Source: Clostridiaceae bacterium BRH_c20a
GTDB lineage: Bacteria > Bacillota > Peptococcia > Peptococcales > BICA1-8
Assembly (NCBI GenBank): GCA_000961765.1
Contig: LADT01000067.1
Span: forward strand, 1 to 61,818
Length of the DNA stretch: 61,818 bases
Direction: 5' to 3'
Under the pieces are notes generated by a model that made no database searches, had not been told where the DNA came from, and saw only the letters and a list, made by a program, of their open reading frames with translations. This document shows, in pieces, positions 15,308 through 24,782 of the stretch. How positions within the stretch are numbered: the stretch's first letter is position 1; every line of letters begins with the position of its first letter. Both the position numbers and the translations under genes were made by a program.

Positions 15308-15854
15308 TCGGGTTAACTTTTGACCAAAAAATCTGCTGATTAGTAGAGGGACAAGTCTACCCCCTCGGCTGATCCTTGAAAATTGAATAGGTGTTTTATC
15401 CGGTACTTTCCCCGTATGTCCTGTGAAGGAAAGCCAGATTGCAGGTACGCCAAGACCACCTTTTCGGTATCAGCCGGATTACAGCCGATGTATCCATACC
15501 ATTGAAGATTGGATGAAGTAAAGGTGTGAGCGATTAATACCCATGCAATAAATAAATGCTGGCTGCATTTAAGGCGATGACACATACGGAGGGATCATGA
15601 TACTTCCGTCCAGCCACAGCCCCGCGCGAGCGGGATCACGCAATGGGGACGGCTCGCAGAGAACCTGGGAGAGGTGAAATTCCTATGAGGACTGTTAGCC
15701 GCAGTCCGCCGGATAGACCATAGTCTTATAAACCAAAACAGAAGTGCAGTATGGGAGTGCGCCTGTTTTTGCAAGCATATCTGCGTGTCCAATCTAAGGC
15801 GCATCTCCTGCTGCACGAATAAAAAATAGAACGAAAACGAAAAGGAGGCTTACT
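15308..15854 (+). other. Non-coding, structured-looking region of the element
   Basis: These 547 bp hold no convincing gene. The stretch 15590-15730 is GC-rich and can form small hairpins, for example GGACTG...CAGTCC near 15688-15706. Its composition differs from the AT-rich chromosome. It may contain the element's excision or promoter signals. Confidence 0.5.
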
Positions 15855-16085
15855 ATGGCTAATGAAAAATTATCCCAAGAAAAAGCCTACCGTATCATGC
15901 TAAAGGGATATCCCGATGTGCTTGATATAAAGCAAATGTGTGAAATTCTTGGCATTAGTCTAAAGACAGGATACGGTTTGATACAAGAAAATAAAATTGA
16001 ATGTTTAAAGGTTGGGCGGGCATATAAAATCCCCAAGCCTTTTTTATTTAGCTATCTGAGAATAGGAACAAGCAGCGACAGCTAA
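15855..16085 (+). CDS. xis: Excisionase-family DNA-binding protein
   Basis: This 76-residue protein has a winged-helix MerR/Xis-like core: PDVLDIKQMCEILGISLKTGY, then LIQENKIECLKVGRAYKIPKPFL. Excisionases bend DNA at attachment sites and steer the integrase toward excision. The ATG follows AAAGGAGG, and the integrase gene lies 96 bp downstream in the same direction. Confidence 0.85.
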   Translation: MANEKLSQEKAYRIMLKGYPDVLDIKQMCEILGISLKTGYGLIQENKIECLKVGRAYKIPKPFLFSYLRIGTSSDS

Positions 16086-16181
16086 CAAAAATGATATTTG
16101 CACATTTTACGAGCCTTTTTTATTGTGATACACTCATCCTGTCAACGGCAGGTGAGCGAATAATTTGAAAGGAGGAGCCAT

Positions 16182-17519
16182 ATGGAACTCACCCAAATGC
16201 TGAAAATGGTCAGATTGACCGAGGATGAATTGATTGGAGGCTTCATAACACCAAAGAAAGGATATTATTACATCGTTCTCAATCGAAAGGATCAGAACGG
16301 TAAGCGCAAGCCTCTTTGGATTTCAACAGGGCTTTCTGCAATTGAGGAAAATGAAGCAGAAGCCGAAAGCAAATGCTTATCAACCAGAATCCAATATTCG
16401 CTTGATCTGAAAAATGGTGTAGCGGATAAGACGTTTACGCATGAAGTGCCTGAAAAGAGCATTGCTCCTGATGATTCCGATGAAAACCATTCCGCAAATC
16501 CCTTGTTCGCGGATTTATTAAACGAATGGCTGGCATTCAGACACCCGGATAATATTGTGGTGGGGGAAGATTTTAATTTTGACAGAACGATCAAGCTCAA
16601 TACCTGGGCCGGATATGCAGACAATATAAAGCAAAACCTGTATCCGACATTCAAGACTTATGGATGCACTGTCCAGGAAATAACGCCCGATCTGCTCAAG
16701 GGACATTACGCTTATCGGCTGAAACACGGCAAGAAGAAGGCTACAGTTGCCAAGGATTACACCGTTATCAACCAGGTATTGAATTATGCCGTCAGCAAAA
16801 AGATGATCAGTGTGAATCCAAACAGCGCAATTACCTTACACAAAATCGAGAAATATAATGCAGCTACGCTCAATGCTGAACAGATGCAGTATTATCTCGA
16901 ATTTATTGTCGGAGATATTATTGAAATCCCTATATTGCTCGGCGGCTTTTATGGGATGCGACGCAGTGAGTGTGTTGGCACCAGAGAATCGCAATTTGAT
17001 TTTCAGCACAAATTCTTTCGGGCTAATCACACTGTAACGACAGCAGTGATCGATAAGCAAAAGATATATATCCCTTCCGATAAGCTCAAAACGGATTTAA
17101 GCAACCGCACTTATCCCTTGATTCCTTATGTAGAGGAAAGGATAAAAGCAAAAATAGCTGAGAACAAGGAACTGAGGAAGCTTTGCGGCAGTTCATACAG
17201 CAACGAATGGCTTGGATATCTTTGCGTCCATCCTTTGGGGGAAATCATCGACCCGGGTTACATAACCAACAGACACCGGGAGTTACTCAAGAAAGCCGGA
17301 TTGCCGCATGTCAGGTTCCATGACCTTCGACATTCGTGCGTAGGATTGATGATGGCCAATGAAGTACCTATGGAGCGTATCAGAGATTGGGTTGGTCACA
17401 GCGACATCCGAACAACGATCAATACCTATGGCCATCTGGAATACCAATCTAAGAAAAAAACGGCCAAGATCATTCAGAAATCTTTGCCGCTTAAAATGGC
17501 AGGGACTGCTAATCTTTAG
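16182..17519 (+). CDS. int: Tyrosine recombinase / site-specific integrase
   Basis: The 445-residue protein has an N-terminal arm-binding domain (about 1-70), a SAM-like core-binding domain (about 105-215) and a C-terminal catalytic domain. The catalytic residues are visible: Arg in GGFYGMRRSE, HDLRHS, the His in WVGHSD and Tyr in TINTYGHL. It looks intact. It ends 17 bp from the 3' end of tRNA-Ser(CGA), which suggests that gene is the attachment site. Confidence 0.93.
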   Translation: MELTQMLKMVRLTEDELIGGFITPKKGYYYIVLNRKDQNGKRKPLWISTGLSAIEENEAEAESKCLSTRIQYSLDLKNGVADKTFTHEVPEKSIAPDDSDENHSANPLFADLLNEWLAFRHPDNIVVGEDFNFDRTIKLNTWAGYADNIKQNLYPTFKTYGCTVQEITPDLLKGHYAYRLKHGKKKATVAKDYTVINQVLNYAVSKKMISVNPNSAITLHKIEKYNAATLNAEQMQYYLEFIVGDIIEIPILLGGFYGMRRSECVGTRESQFDFQHKFFRANHTVTTAVIDKQKIYIPSDKLKTDLSNRTYPLIPYVEERIKAKIAENKELRKLCGSSYSNEWLGYLCVHPLGEIIDPGYITNRHRELLKKAGLPHVRFHDLRHSCVGLMMANEVPMERIRDWVGHSDIRTTINTYGHLEYQSKKKTAKIIQKSLPLKMAGTANL

Positions 17520-17536
17520 GATTAACAGCCCCATGA

Positions 17537-17626
17537 TGGCGGAGAGTCAGGGATTTGAACCCTGGGTACATTTACATGTACACTGGTTTTCGAGACCAGC
17601 TCCTTAAGCCGCTCGGACAACTCTCC
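17537..17626 (-). tRNA. tRNA-Ser(CGA)
   Basis: A class II cloverleaf with a 7-bp acceptor stem GGAGAGT/ACTCTCC, discriminator G and encoded CCA. The anticodon loop is CTCGAAA, there is a long variable arm and the T-loop is TTCAAAT. The integrase gene abuts its 3' end. Confidence 0.95.
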
Positions 17627-17955
17627 GAATATAAACTTATTTAGTACCTCGGATAGAACTTGGATAGAACAGCTCAAAAAGCTGTCCTGATTCGAACTCC
17701 GAGGGTTTGGAAAACTGCATAAAATCAAGGTTTTCGGCTACATGGTTTCCACAAAGCTCCACGCATTTCGAGTCAGGCCCGTTATGACCACTTCGATACC
17801 CCTCCGTATATGTTTAACCGCTTTTGGCGGAAAAACGCTTTTTAGAAAACTGTGAGCAAAGTGTTAGCATTTGCTAAAATTTTTCATTGATCAGGCGCTC
17901 ACAAAGCCTGATTCCATGCAGGTTTGTGTCTTGCAGCCGGGCATTTGACCGATTT

Positions 17956-17996
17956 GATTTCAAGTCTGCCTCCTTCGACCTCTCGGACATCTCTCC
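17956..17996 (-). pseudogene. 5' half of a tRNA-Ser (relic)
   Basis: Read on the minus strand, 17996 to 17956 gives GGAGAGATGTCCGAG, then GAAGGAGGC and the loop CTTGAAA, as in tRNA-Ser(TGA). The match stops just past the anticodon loop and no anticodon 3' stem, variable arm or T-arm follows. It looks like a gene cut at the anticodon by site-specific recombination. Confidence 0.65.
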
Positions 17997-18022
17997 ATGT
18001 AGTGAACGGTGTCGCACTGTTC

Positions 18023-18460
18023 TTAAAATTTTTTCCTTAATTTCTGAAAGAACTTTTTCATTAATGCTTTACATTCTTCTTCTAATACTGCGCCAACAAT
18101 CTTAACCTGATGATTAAAGCCAGGAAACTGAAGCAAATTTAATTGACTCCCTGCTGATCCAAATTTAGGTTCATCGGCACCATATACCACTTTGTCTATC
18201 CTGCTGTTAATTAGGGCCCCAGCGCACATAGGACAAGGTTCTATAGTGACGTAGATAGTTGCTTCTGTTAGGCGCCAACTCCCGGTATTTTGCCCCGCAT
18301 CCCTCAATGCCATTATTTCTGCATGTGCGGTAGGATCATTTAAGGTTTCCCTCTGATTTCTACCTCGCCCTATTATTTCTCCATCTTTAACAACAATAGC
18401 ACCTATAGGCACTTCATTTTCTTCAAAAGCTTTATAAGCCTCGTCTAGAGCTTTTCTCAT
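18023..18460 (-). CDS. tadA: tRNA-specific adenosine deaminase TadA
   Basis: The catalytic zinc motifs TAHAEIMAL and PCPMCAGAL show a TadA deaminase, which converts A34 to inosine in tRNA-Arg(ACG). The first ATG in frame is at 18460 (MRKALDEAYKAFEENEVPIG). The codons just upstream read SNNHEYF, typical of the true N-terminus of TadA, yet contain no ATG, GTG or TTG. An ATT with GGAGG upstream could serve, or the protein is slightly short. The substrate gene tRNA-Arg(ACG) lies 290 bp upstream on the same strand. Confidence 0.88.
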   Translation of the reverse strand: MRKALDEAYKAFEENEVPIGAIVVKDGEIIGRGRNQRETLNDPTAHAEIMALRDAGQNTGSWRLTEATIYVTIEPCPMCAGALINSRIDKVVYGADEPKFGSAGSQLNLLQFPGFNHQVKIVGAVLEEECKALMKKFFQKLRKKF

Positions 18461-18532
18461 AAAATATTCATGGTTATTAGAAATGGGGAAACACCTCCAA
18501 TAGGAACGGGGACACACCTCATAAACAGGAAA

Positions 18533-18555
18533 CAAGATGCAAGATGCAAGATGCA
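18533..18555. repeat. Three-copy AAGATGC heptamer
   Basis: CAAGATG/AAGATGC is repeated three times between tadA and tRNA-Arg(CCT). A partial inverted counterpart (CCTGCGTCTTGCCTC) lies 35 bp to the right. Confidence 0.7.
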
Positions 18556-18606
18556 GGATAAGAATAATTTCTTGTTTCTTGCCTCCTGCGTCTTGCCTCT
18601 TAAATG

Positions 18607-18683
18607 TGGCGCGCCCGAAGGGACTCGAACCCCTGGCACACGGTTTAGGAAACCGTCGCTCTGTCCACCTGAGCTACGGGCGC
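18607..18683 (-). tRNA. tRNA-Arg(CCT)
   Basis: Acceptor stem GCGCCCG/CGGGCGC, anticodon loop TTCCTAA, T-loop TTCGAGT, encoded CCA. Confidence 0.95.
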
Positions 18684-18720
18684 ATAATTGATTGTTATTT
18701 ATTGGCTTTCATTTTAGCTA

Positions 18721-18747
18721 AAAAAAAATCACACTGTGATTTTTTTT
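18721..18747 (-). terminator. Bidirectional terminator between the two tRNA-Arg genes
   Basis: A perfect 12-bp stem AAAAAAAATCAC/GTGATTTTTTTT with a 3-nt loop and a T-tract on either strand. Confidence 0.7.
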
Positions 18748-18748
18748 A

Positions 18749-18825
18749 TGGCGCGCCCGGCAGGATTCGAACCTGCGACCTTCAGATTCGTAGTCTGCTA
18801 CTCTATCCAGCTGAGCCACGGGCGC
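18749..18825 (-). tRNA. tRNA-Arg(ACG)
   Basis: Acceptor stem GCGCCCG/CGGGCGC, anticodon loop CTACGAA, T-loop TTCGAAT, encoded CCA. The A34 of this tRNA is the known target of TadA, encoded nearby. Confidence 0.95.
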
Positions 18826-18829
18826 ATAG

Positions 18830-18923
18830 TGGCGGAGAGAGAGGGATTTGAACCCTCGATACGGGTATTAGCCCGTATAATCGCTTAGCAGGCGACCGCC
18901 TTCGGCCACTCGGCCATCTCTCC
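18830..18923 (-). tRNA. tRNA-Ser(GCT)
   Basis: A class II tRNA with acceptor GGAGAGA/TCTCTCC, anticodon loop CTGCTAA, long variable arm, T-loop TTCAAAT, discriminator G and encoded CCA. Confidence 0.95.
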
Positions 18924-19057
18924 ATGTTTTAAGATACAAATAATATTATACTACTTATTACCCTCTTTGGCTACCTAAAATCTTTACCAATTAACTTCTG
19001 ACACTAATTCTCATCTTAATTACAATTCTTATTTCTCAATTATCCATTAAATTAAGA

Positions 19058-19147
19058 TGGCGGAGAGGGTGGGATTCGAACCCACGGAACCCGTAAAGGT
19101 TCAACGGTTTTCAAGACCGCCTCCTTCAACCGCTCGGACACCCCTCC
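19058..19147 (-). tRNA. tRNA-Ser(TGA)
   Basis: A class II tRNA with acceptor GGAGGGG/CCTCTCC (one G-U), anticodon loop CTTGAAA, long variable arm, discriminator G and encoded CCA. Confidence 0.95.
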
Positions 19148-19150
19148 AAT

Positions 19151-19212
19151 TAGTTACTGATTACTAGTGACTGGTGACTGGTGACTGGTGACTGGTGACT
19201 GGTGACTAGTAG
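19151..19212. repeat. GTGACTG heptamer array
   Basis: Five or more head-to-tail copies of GTGACTG, with diverged edges (GTTACTG, GTGACTA), lie between tRNA-Ser(TGA) and serS. The same heptamer family recurs at 20.6, 23.6, 57.1, 58.1 and 60.9 kb. Confidence 0.85.
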
Positions 19213-19305
19213 GCTATGAAATTTTTCCGAACGCAAAAAGTAGTATATCACATTATATAAGCTGATGTCAATATGGAAATGACTGGATCACCATTCATTT
19301 GGATG

Positions 19306-20700
<1,395 letters not shown>

Positions 20701-20718
20701 CAGCCACTAAAGACTATT

Positions 20719-22299
20719 TTACAAGGAAACATACCTTACGTCAAAAATTCCTTCAATCTTCCTCATTTTTTCTAAAGCAGCTTCAGATACTACATCATCT
20801 ACTGCCATTACCATAATCGCTTTACCACCAATTTCTCCCCGCCCTACCTGCATTCCTGCAACATTTATCAGGTATTCACCTAATATTGTGCCTACTTGCC
20901 CAATCATCCCTGGTTTATCACTATGAGGAATAATAAGCATATGTTTGGCCGGTACTGTTTCCATAGAAAAATTATCGAGCTGAACTAATTTAACAACATC
21001 TTTATTAAAAATAGTACCCGCTAGCTGATGGGTAGTGCCGTTACCCTTTACTTCAATTGCTATGAGATTTGCATAATTTTTAAGCTCTTGCGATTTTATT
21101 TCTTCCACTTGGATACCTCTGTTTTTTGCAACAACAGGTGCATTAACATAGTTTACTGAATCCTGCAGAATTGGTCGCAATAATCCTTTTAGAACTGTAT
21201 TTGTTAAGGTAGTCAGGTCATAGCCCGCAATCTCACCATTATAATTAATTTTTACGTATTCAATAGGCTTATCCATGAGTTGAGAAACAAATTTACCTAA
21301 GGTTTCTACTAATTCCAAATAAGGTTTAACTGTTTGTAATAGCTCTGGTTTAATAAACGGAATATTAACAGCTGTTTTTACCGGCTCTCCCCTTAATACT
21401 CTTAATACTTCCTCGGCTACCTCCTGGGCTACTGTCACCTGTGCCTCTTCTGTAGATGCTCCTAGATGAGGCGTTGTTACTACCTGTGGCAATTGGATTA
21501 AAGGACTTTCTATATTAGGTTCTTTACTAAATACGTCTATGGCAGCACCCGCAACTTTTCCTTTATCTATTGCTTCTAGTAAATCTTCCTCATTTATGAT
21601 TCCACCCCGTGCACAGTTAATTATCCTTACACTATCTTTCATTAAAGAAAAGGCTTCTTTGTTAAGCATATTTTTTGTTTCTTCTGTTTTTGGTAAATGA
21701 ATAGTAATAAAATCACTAACTATAAAAAGGTTTATTAAATCCATTATCTCCACATCAAGGAGCTTGGCCTTAGTTTTACTTATATATGGATCATAGCCTA
21801 TTACTTTCATATCAAAGGCTTTAGCTCTTTTAGCTACCTCAGAGCCTATTTTACCTAACCCGATAACACCCAAAGTTTTATTTCTTAATTCTACACCCAT
21901 AAAGGTTTTTCGATCCCAATCACCATTTCTTAATTTAAAGTTGGCCTGAGGGATACTCCTTGCTACTGCTAACATCATAGCCATAGTATGTTCGGCAGCT
22001 GCAATTGTATTTCCTTCCGGAGCATTAACTACTACTACCCCTTTTATAGTAGCGGCATCAACATCAATATTATCTACCCCTACTCCTGCCCGGCCTATTA
22101 CTTTTAGATTATGACCATTTTCAATAATAGAAGCTGTTATTTTCGTTTGACTTCGCACTAAGATAGCATGATACTCTGGAACTATATCAATTAACTCTTT
22201 CTCCGTGCTTTTGTATTTTGCAGTAATTTCCAAACCAGGAGTATTATATAAAAGCTCTAAACCTTCGTCAGAAATAGGGTCACATATCAGAATTTTCAT
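20719..22299 (-). CDS. serA: D-3-phosphoglycerate dehydrogenase
   Basis: The 526-residue protein is the long SerA form. It has an NAD-binding domain ([19 protein letters not shown]), the catalytic Arg in [14 protein letters not shown] and His in [12 protein letters not shown], an intervening domain (about 320-445) and a C-terminal ACT domain ([20 protein letters not shown]). It catalyses the first step of serine synthesis, and ACT domains give serine feedback. Its ATG overlaps the stop of the aminotransferase by 4 bp. Confidence 0.96.
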   Translation of the reverse strand: MKILICDPISDEGLELLYNTPGLEITAKYKSTEKELIDIVPEYHAILVRSQTKITASIIENGHNLKVIGRAGVGVDNIDVDAATIKGVVVVNAPEGNTIAAAEHTMAMMLAVARSIPQANFKLRNGDWDRKTFMGVELRNKTLGVIGLGKIGSEVAKRAKAFDMKVIGYDPYISKTKAKLLDVEIMDLINLFIVSDFITIHLPKTEETKNMLNKEAFSLMKDSVRIINCARGGIINEEDLLEAIDKGKVAGAAIDVFSKEPNIESPLIQLPQVVTTPHLGASTEEAQVTVAQEVAEEVLRVLRGEPVKTAVNIPFIKPELLQTVKPYLELVETLGKFVSQLMDKPIEYVKINYNGEIAGYDLTTLTNTVLKGLLRPILQDSVNYVNAPVVAKNRGIQVEEIKSQELKNYANLIAIEVKGNGTTHQLAGTIFNKDVVKLVQLDNFSMETVPAKHMLIIPHSDKPGMIGQVGTILGEYLINVAGMQVGRGEIGGKAIMVMAVDDVVSEAALEKMRKIEGIFDVRYVSL

Positions 22300-23465
22300 T
22301 TTGTCTCCCCCTTATATCTTAAAATAACCTCTTGACACACTCTAACTCCTCTTCCTAAATCTTTTACAAATCCTAACTGAAATAATGCCATTTCTAGGGC
22401 AGCTATAGCTGTTAATAAATCCATATCTTGGACATAACCAATATGACCAATTCTAAAGATTTTACCTTTTAATTCATCCTGGCCGCCTGCTATCTCCACA
22501 TTGAAATTTGTAAGCATTAGTTTATTTAAATCCTTCCACACTAAACCCTCTGGTACTTTAACTGCAGTAATGGCAGGAGAAGCAGCCTTTTCATCTTTAA
22601 CCACTAATTCTAGTCCCAAAGCTTGTACAGCTTCTCTAACTATTTCTTTAAACATTTGCTGCTTTTTATAAATATTTTCTAATCCTTCTTCCAATAGGAT
22701 ATTTAAAGATTCCTGCAATCCAAGTATTAGAGAGGTCGCCGGTGTATAGGGTGTTGTATCTTGGGCCAGATTTTTCTTTGCTGCTTTTAGATCAAAATAA
22801 TAATTATAATTTTTACAGGTCTCGTTTACCTTCCAAGCCTTTTCACTAAGAGTAATAAAAGCCAAACCCGGAGGTAGCATAAATGCTTTCTGCGACCCAG
22901 CTATTACCACATCTGCACCCCATTCATCAACAGGAAAATCAGCAACTGCCATTCCAGATATACTATCAACAATCAATAGTGCAGGATGATTACCCATGGC
23001 CTCCTTAATTGCTTTAATATTGTTTAAAATTCCTGTGGCAGTTTCATTTTGCTGCACAAAAACAGCCTTTATTTCCTGCCCTTTATCTTCCGTTAATATT
23101 TCCTTTACTAATTCTGGGTCTGCACTCTTACCTAACTCAAAATCTTTCCTGATTACTTCCGCACCAATTCGAGCATTTATTTTAGCAAAACGGTCGCCAA
23201 ACTTGCCGTTAACTAAGACTAGTACCTTATCGCCCGGGTTAATAAAATTTGTAACAGCTGCCTCCATTGCCCCTGTACCTGATGCGGTTAAAATATAAAC
23301 ATCCCTTTCAGTTTGAAAAACTTTTTTTAAATTCTGAGATACTTCCCTAACAACTTGACTGAATTTTTGCGAGCGGTGACCCACAGGTGGTACAGCCATA
23401 GCTCTAAGTACTCTAGGCGGTACCATAGTTGGCCCTGGAATTAATAATAATTGTTTTTCATACAT
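22296..23465 (-). CDS. Class V aminotransferase (serine/alanine-glyoxylate type)
   Basis: The 389-residue PLP enzyme starts LLLIPGPTMVPPRVLRAMA and carries the PLP lysine in VIAGSQKAFMLPPGLAF. By fold it is an alanine/serine-glyoxylate aminotransferase. Such enzymes precede serA in many Clostridia and archaea and may act as the phosphoserine transaminase. That role is supported by the serine T-box and the coupling to serA, not by the sequence alone. Confidence 0.88.
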   Translation of the reverse strand: MYEKQLLLIPGPTMVPPRVLRAMAVPPVGHRSQKFSQVVREVSQNLKKVFQTERDVYILTASGTGAMEAAVTNFINPGDKVLVLVNGKFGDRFAKINARIGAEVIRKDFELGKSADPELVKEILTEDKGQEIKAVFVQQNETATGILNNIKAIKEAMGNHPALLIVDSISGMAVADFPVDEWGADVVIAGSQKAFMLPPGLAFITLSEKAWKVNETCKNYNYYFDLKAAKKNLAQDTTPYTPATSLILGLQESLNILLEEGLENIYKKQQMFKEIVREAVQALGLELVVKDEKAASPAITAVKVPEGLVWKDLNKLMLTNFNVEIAGGQDELKGKIFRIGHIGYVQDMDLLTAIAALEMALFQLGFVKDLGRGVRVCQEVILRYKGETK

Positions 23466-23568
23466 ATCTAAAACAGCTCCTTATTTTTAGTTATTATTTA
23501 TTAGTATCTACATACAAGTATTAAGTAAATACATCCGGGGCGCCCTCCAAATATATCAACTTAATAGT

Positions 23569-23653
23569 TACTGGTGACTAGTGACTAGTTATTAGTGGCT
23601 AGTGGCTAGTACCTTTATAATTAAACCACGGCCCTTCTGGGGCACATGGATAA
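23569..23653. repeat. Heptamer repeats and an ACCACGG-CCC repeat unit
   Basis: GTGACTAGTGACTAGTTATTAGTGG-type units (23569-23611) are followed by AACCACGGCCCTTCTGGGG (from 23624). The second unit also occurs at 56849 and, inverted, at 48351. Confidence 0.65.
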
Positions 23654-23720
23654 TAACGAAAATAAACAAAAAAGTATTTATCTGCTAGTTGTACCTTCTT
23701 TTCAAATTAATAAAACCTTT

Positions 23721-23765
23721 CACTGTTCCACTGTTCCACTGTTCCACTGTTCCACTATTTCACTG
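23721..23765. repeat. CACTGTTC octamer-like tandem repeat
   Basis: CACTGTTC is repeated about four times, then decays to CACTATTTCACT. It lies in the long leader between the serine T-box and the aminotransferase gene. Confidence 0.85.
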
Positions 23766-23787
23766 CTTATATATGTGCCCAAAAATT

Positions 23788-24055
23788 AAAAAAGCCCGCC
23801 CACTGTAGTTAAATTATTAACTACAGGGACGAGCTTAAAAAACCCGCGTTGCCACCCAAATTGAATAATGAAAAAATCATTACTCCTCTTAATACACTAT
23901 AACGGTCGTGCAGCCGGTTGTGCTCATCGCACTCCACTCTAGGGCGGAATTTCCTTTAAAAAATCCATGTTGGTTCACACCAGCCACCAACTCTCTGTAA
24001 GGTTTTTAAAGTACTTGTTCCCCTTCATTGTGTTTTATAACAGTCATTTAGATTT
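23788..24055 (-). promoter_or_regulatory. T-box leader, serine-specific
   Basis: On the minus strand the leader has the stem I pattern AGAGAGTTGGTGGCTGGTG...GAACCAAC and then GAAATTCCGCCC, where TCC (Ser) fits the specifier position. It ends with the T-box core GGGTGGCAACGCGGG. The antiterminator bulge reads TGGC, complementary to the GCCA end of the tRNA-Ser genes in this window (discriminator G), which rules out tRNA-Phe if TTC were read instead. It controls the aminotransferase-serA unit. Confidence 0.9.
23793..23834 (-). terminator. T-box terminator
   Basis: A long stem of about 18 bp (AGCTCGTCCCTGTAGTTAA with its near complement) is followed by TTTTTT on the minus strand. It competes with the T-box antiterminator. 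Confidence 0.88.
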
Positions 24056-24061
24056 AAAAGT

Positions 24062-24091
24062 ATATTACTATAATAATTTTACATCTGTCAA
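24062..24091 (-). promoter_or_regulatory. Promoter of the serine T-box unit
   Basis: TTGACA (24091-24086), an 18-bp spacer and TAATAT (24067-24062) on the minus strand, just upstream of the T-box. Confidence 0.65.
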
Positions 24092-24112
24092 GTGTTATTT
24101 CAGAAAGCTTGC

Positions 24113-24676
24113 TTATCTTATATTATCTTTAATCATTTGTAAAAAATATTTATGTGCTCTCAAGTCATTTGCTAATTCCGGATGAAAAGCAGCAGCTAGG
24201 TAATTTCCCTGTCTTACAAAAAATATTTGGTTTGGGGATCCTTGACACAATATACCAATATTAGGAGAAATACTATTTATATATATTCTATTTTTAAATA
24301 TCCCTTTAAAGGGTTCTTTTCCTAAAGCAGGTATATCTAATAAAATTTCTAAATACTCTTTATTAATAATTTCCACACCTATATTCATTATCCCAGAAAA
24401 GTCGCTTTTATTATTAGGATTAGCTAAAAGTGCTATAGCCGATGATATTCCAAAAATTGGCATATCACCTTTTTTGAAATTCTGAAATATTTTATTTATT
24501 TTTAACTTTAATAATATTGTTTCAATTGTTTTATAATTATCCCCACAGATAACCAAACCATTTATATTATTTAGCTTACTAACATTATCAATGTAAATTG
24601 TTTCGACTCCACATTTTTTAAAAACACCTTTTTGCTCTTTGTAATCCTGTTTTGTTGATATTATTCCTACTCTCAT
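24113..24676 (-). CDS. PdxT-like glutaminase homologue lacking the catalytic Cys
   Basis: The 187-residue protein has the class I amidotransferase layout of PdxT, the glutaminase subunit of PLP synthase. It starts MRVGIISTKQ, has a GDNYKT segment, the nucleophile-elbow region PIFGISSAIALLA and a C-terminal FHPELANDLRAHKYF carrying His and Glu. In active PdxT the elbow is FGTCAG; here the Cys is replaced by Ser (GISSA). No pdxS is adjacent. In B. subtilis pdxS-pdxT also precede serS, so this is probably the decayed or repurposed survivor. Confidence 0.7.
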   Translation of the reverse strand: MRVGIISTKQDYKEQKGVFKKCGVETIYIDNVSKLNNINGLVICGDNYKTIETILLKLKINKIFQNFKKGDMPIFGISSAIALLANPNNKSDFSGIMNIGVEIINKEYLEILLDIPALGKEPFKGIFKNRIYINSISPNIGILCQGSPNQIFFVRQGNYLAAAFHPELANDLRAHKYFLQMIKDNIR

Positions 24677-24738
24677 TAAAATCAGCCTCTTAATCCTATG
24701 TTATTATATATTATTACAAATGTTTTTTACGGTGATAT

Positions 24739-24774
24739 AAAAAAAGATAATCGTATCCCGATTATCTTTTTTTT
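24739..24774. terminator. Bidirectional terminator after ackA
   Basis: A 15-bp stem (AAAAAAAGATAATCG with its complement) and a short loop, T-rich on both sides, lie between the ackA stop and the PdxT-like gene. Confidence 0.85.
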
Positions 24775-24782
24775 AAACTATT

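Larger units (their letters stand above)
14673..17536 (+). mobile_element. Remnant of a Tn1549/Tn916-family integrative element (integrase end)
   Basis: The order leader, sigma-like factor, long conserved-looking non-coding stretch, excisionase and tyrosine integrase is the right-hand end of Tn1549/Tn916-type conjugative elements. No relaxase, coupling protein or type IV secretion gene is present in the window. The integrase gene ends 17 bp from the 3' end of a tRNA-Ser gene, a typical integration site. The left end is not defined; 14673 marks only where element-like sequence begins. I see no second copy of the tRNA 3' end to the left. Confidence 0.7.

Noticed and set aside
15340-15816. Two short minus-strand frames between the sigma-like gene and xis
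   Set aside because: No family features, no RBS, and the stretch looks like structured non-coding DNA of the element.
17627-18022. SRP RNA gene (found after tadA in B. subtilis)
   Set aside because: I could not find the conserved SRP Alu or GGAA-tetraloop elements here.
19151-19212. CRISPR-like array
   Set aside because: The units are 7 bp and contiguous, with no spacers and no cas genes in the window.
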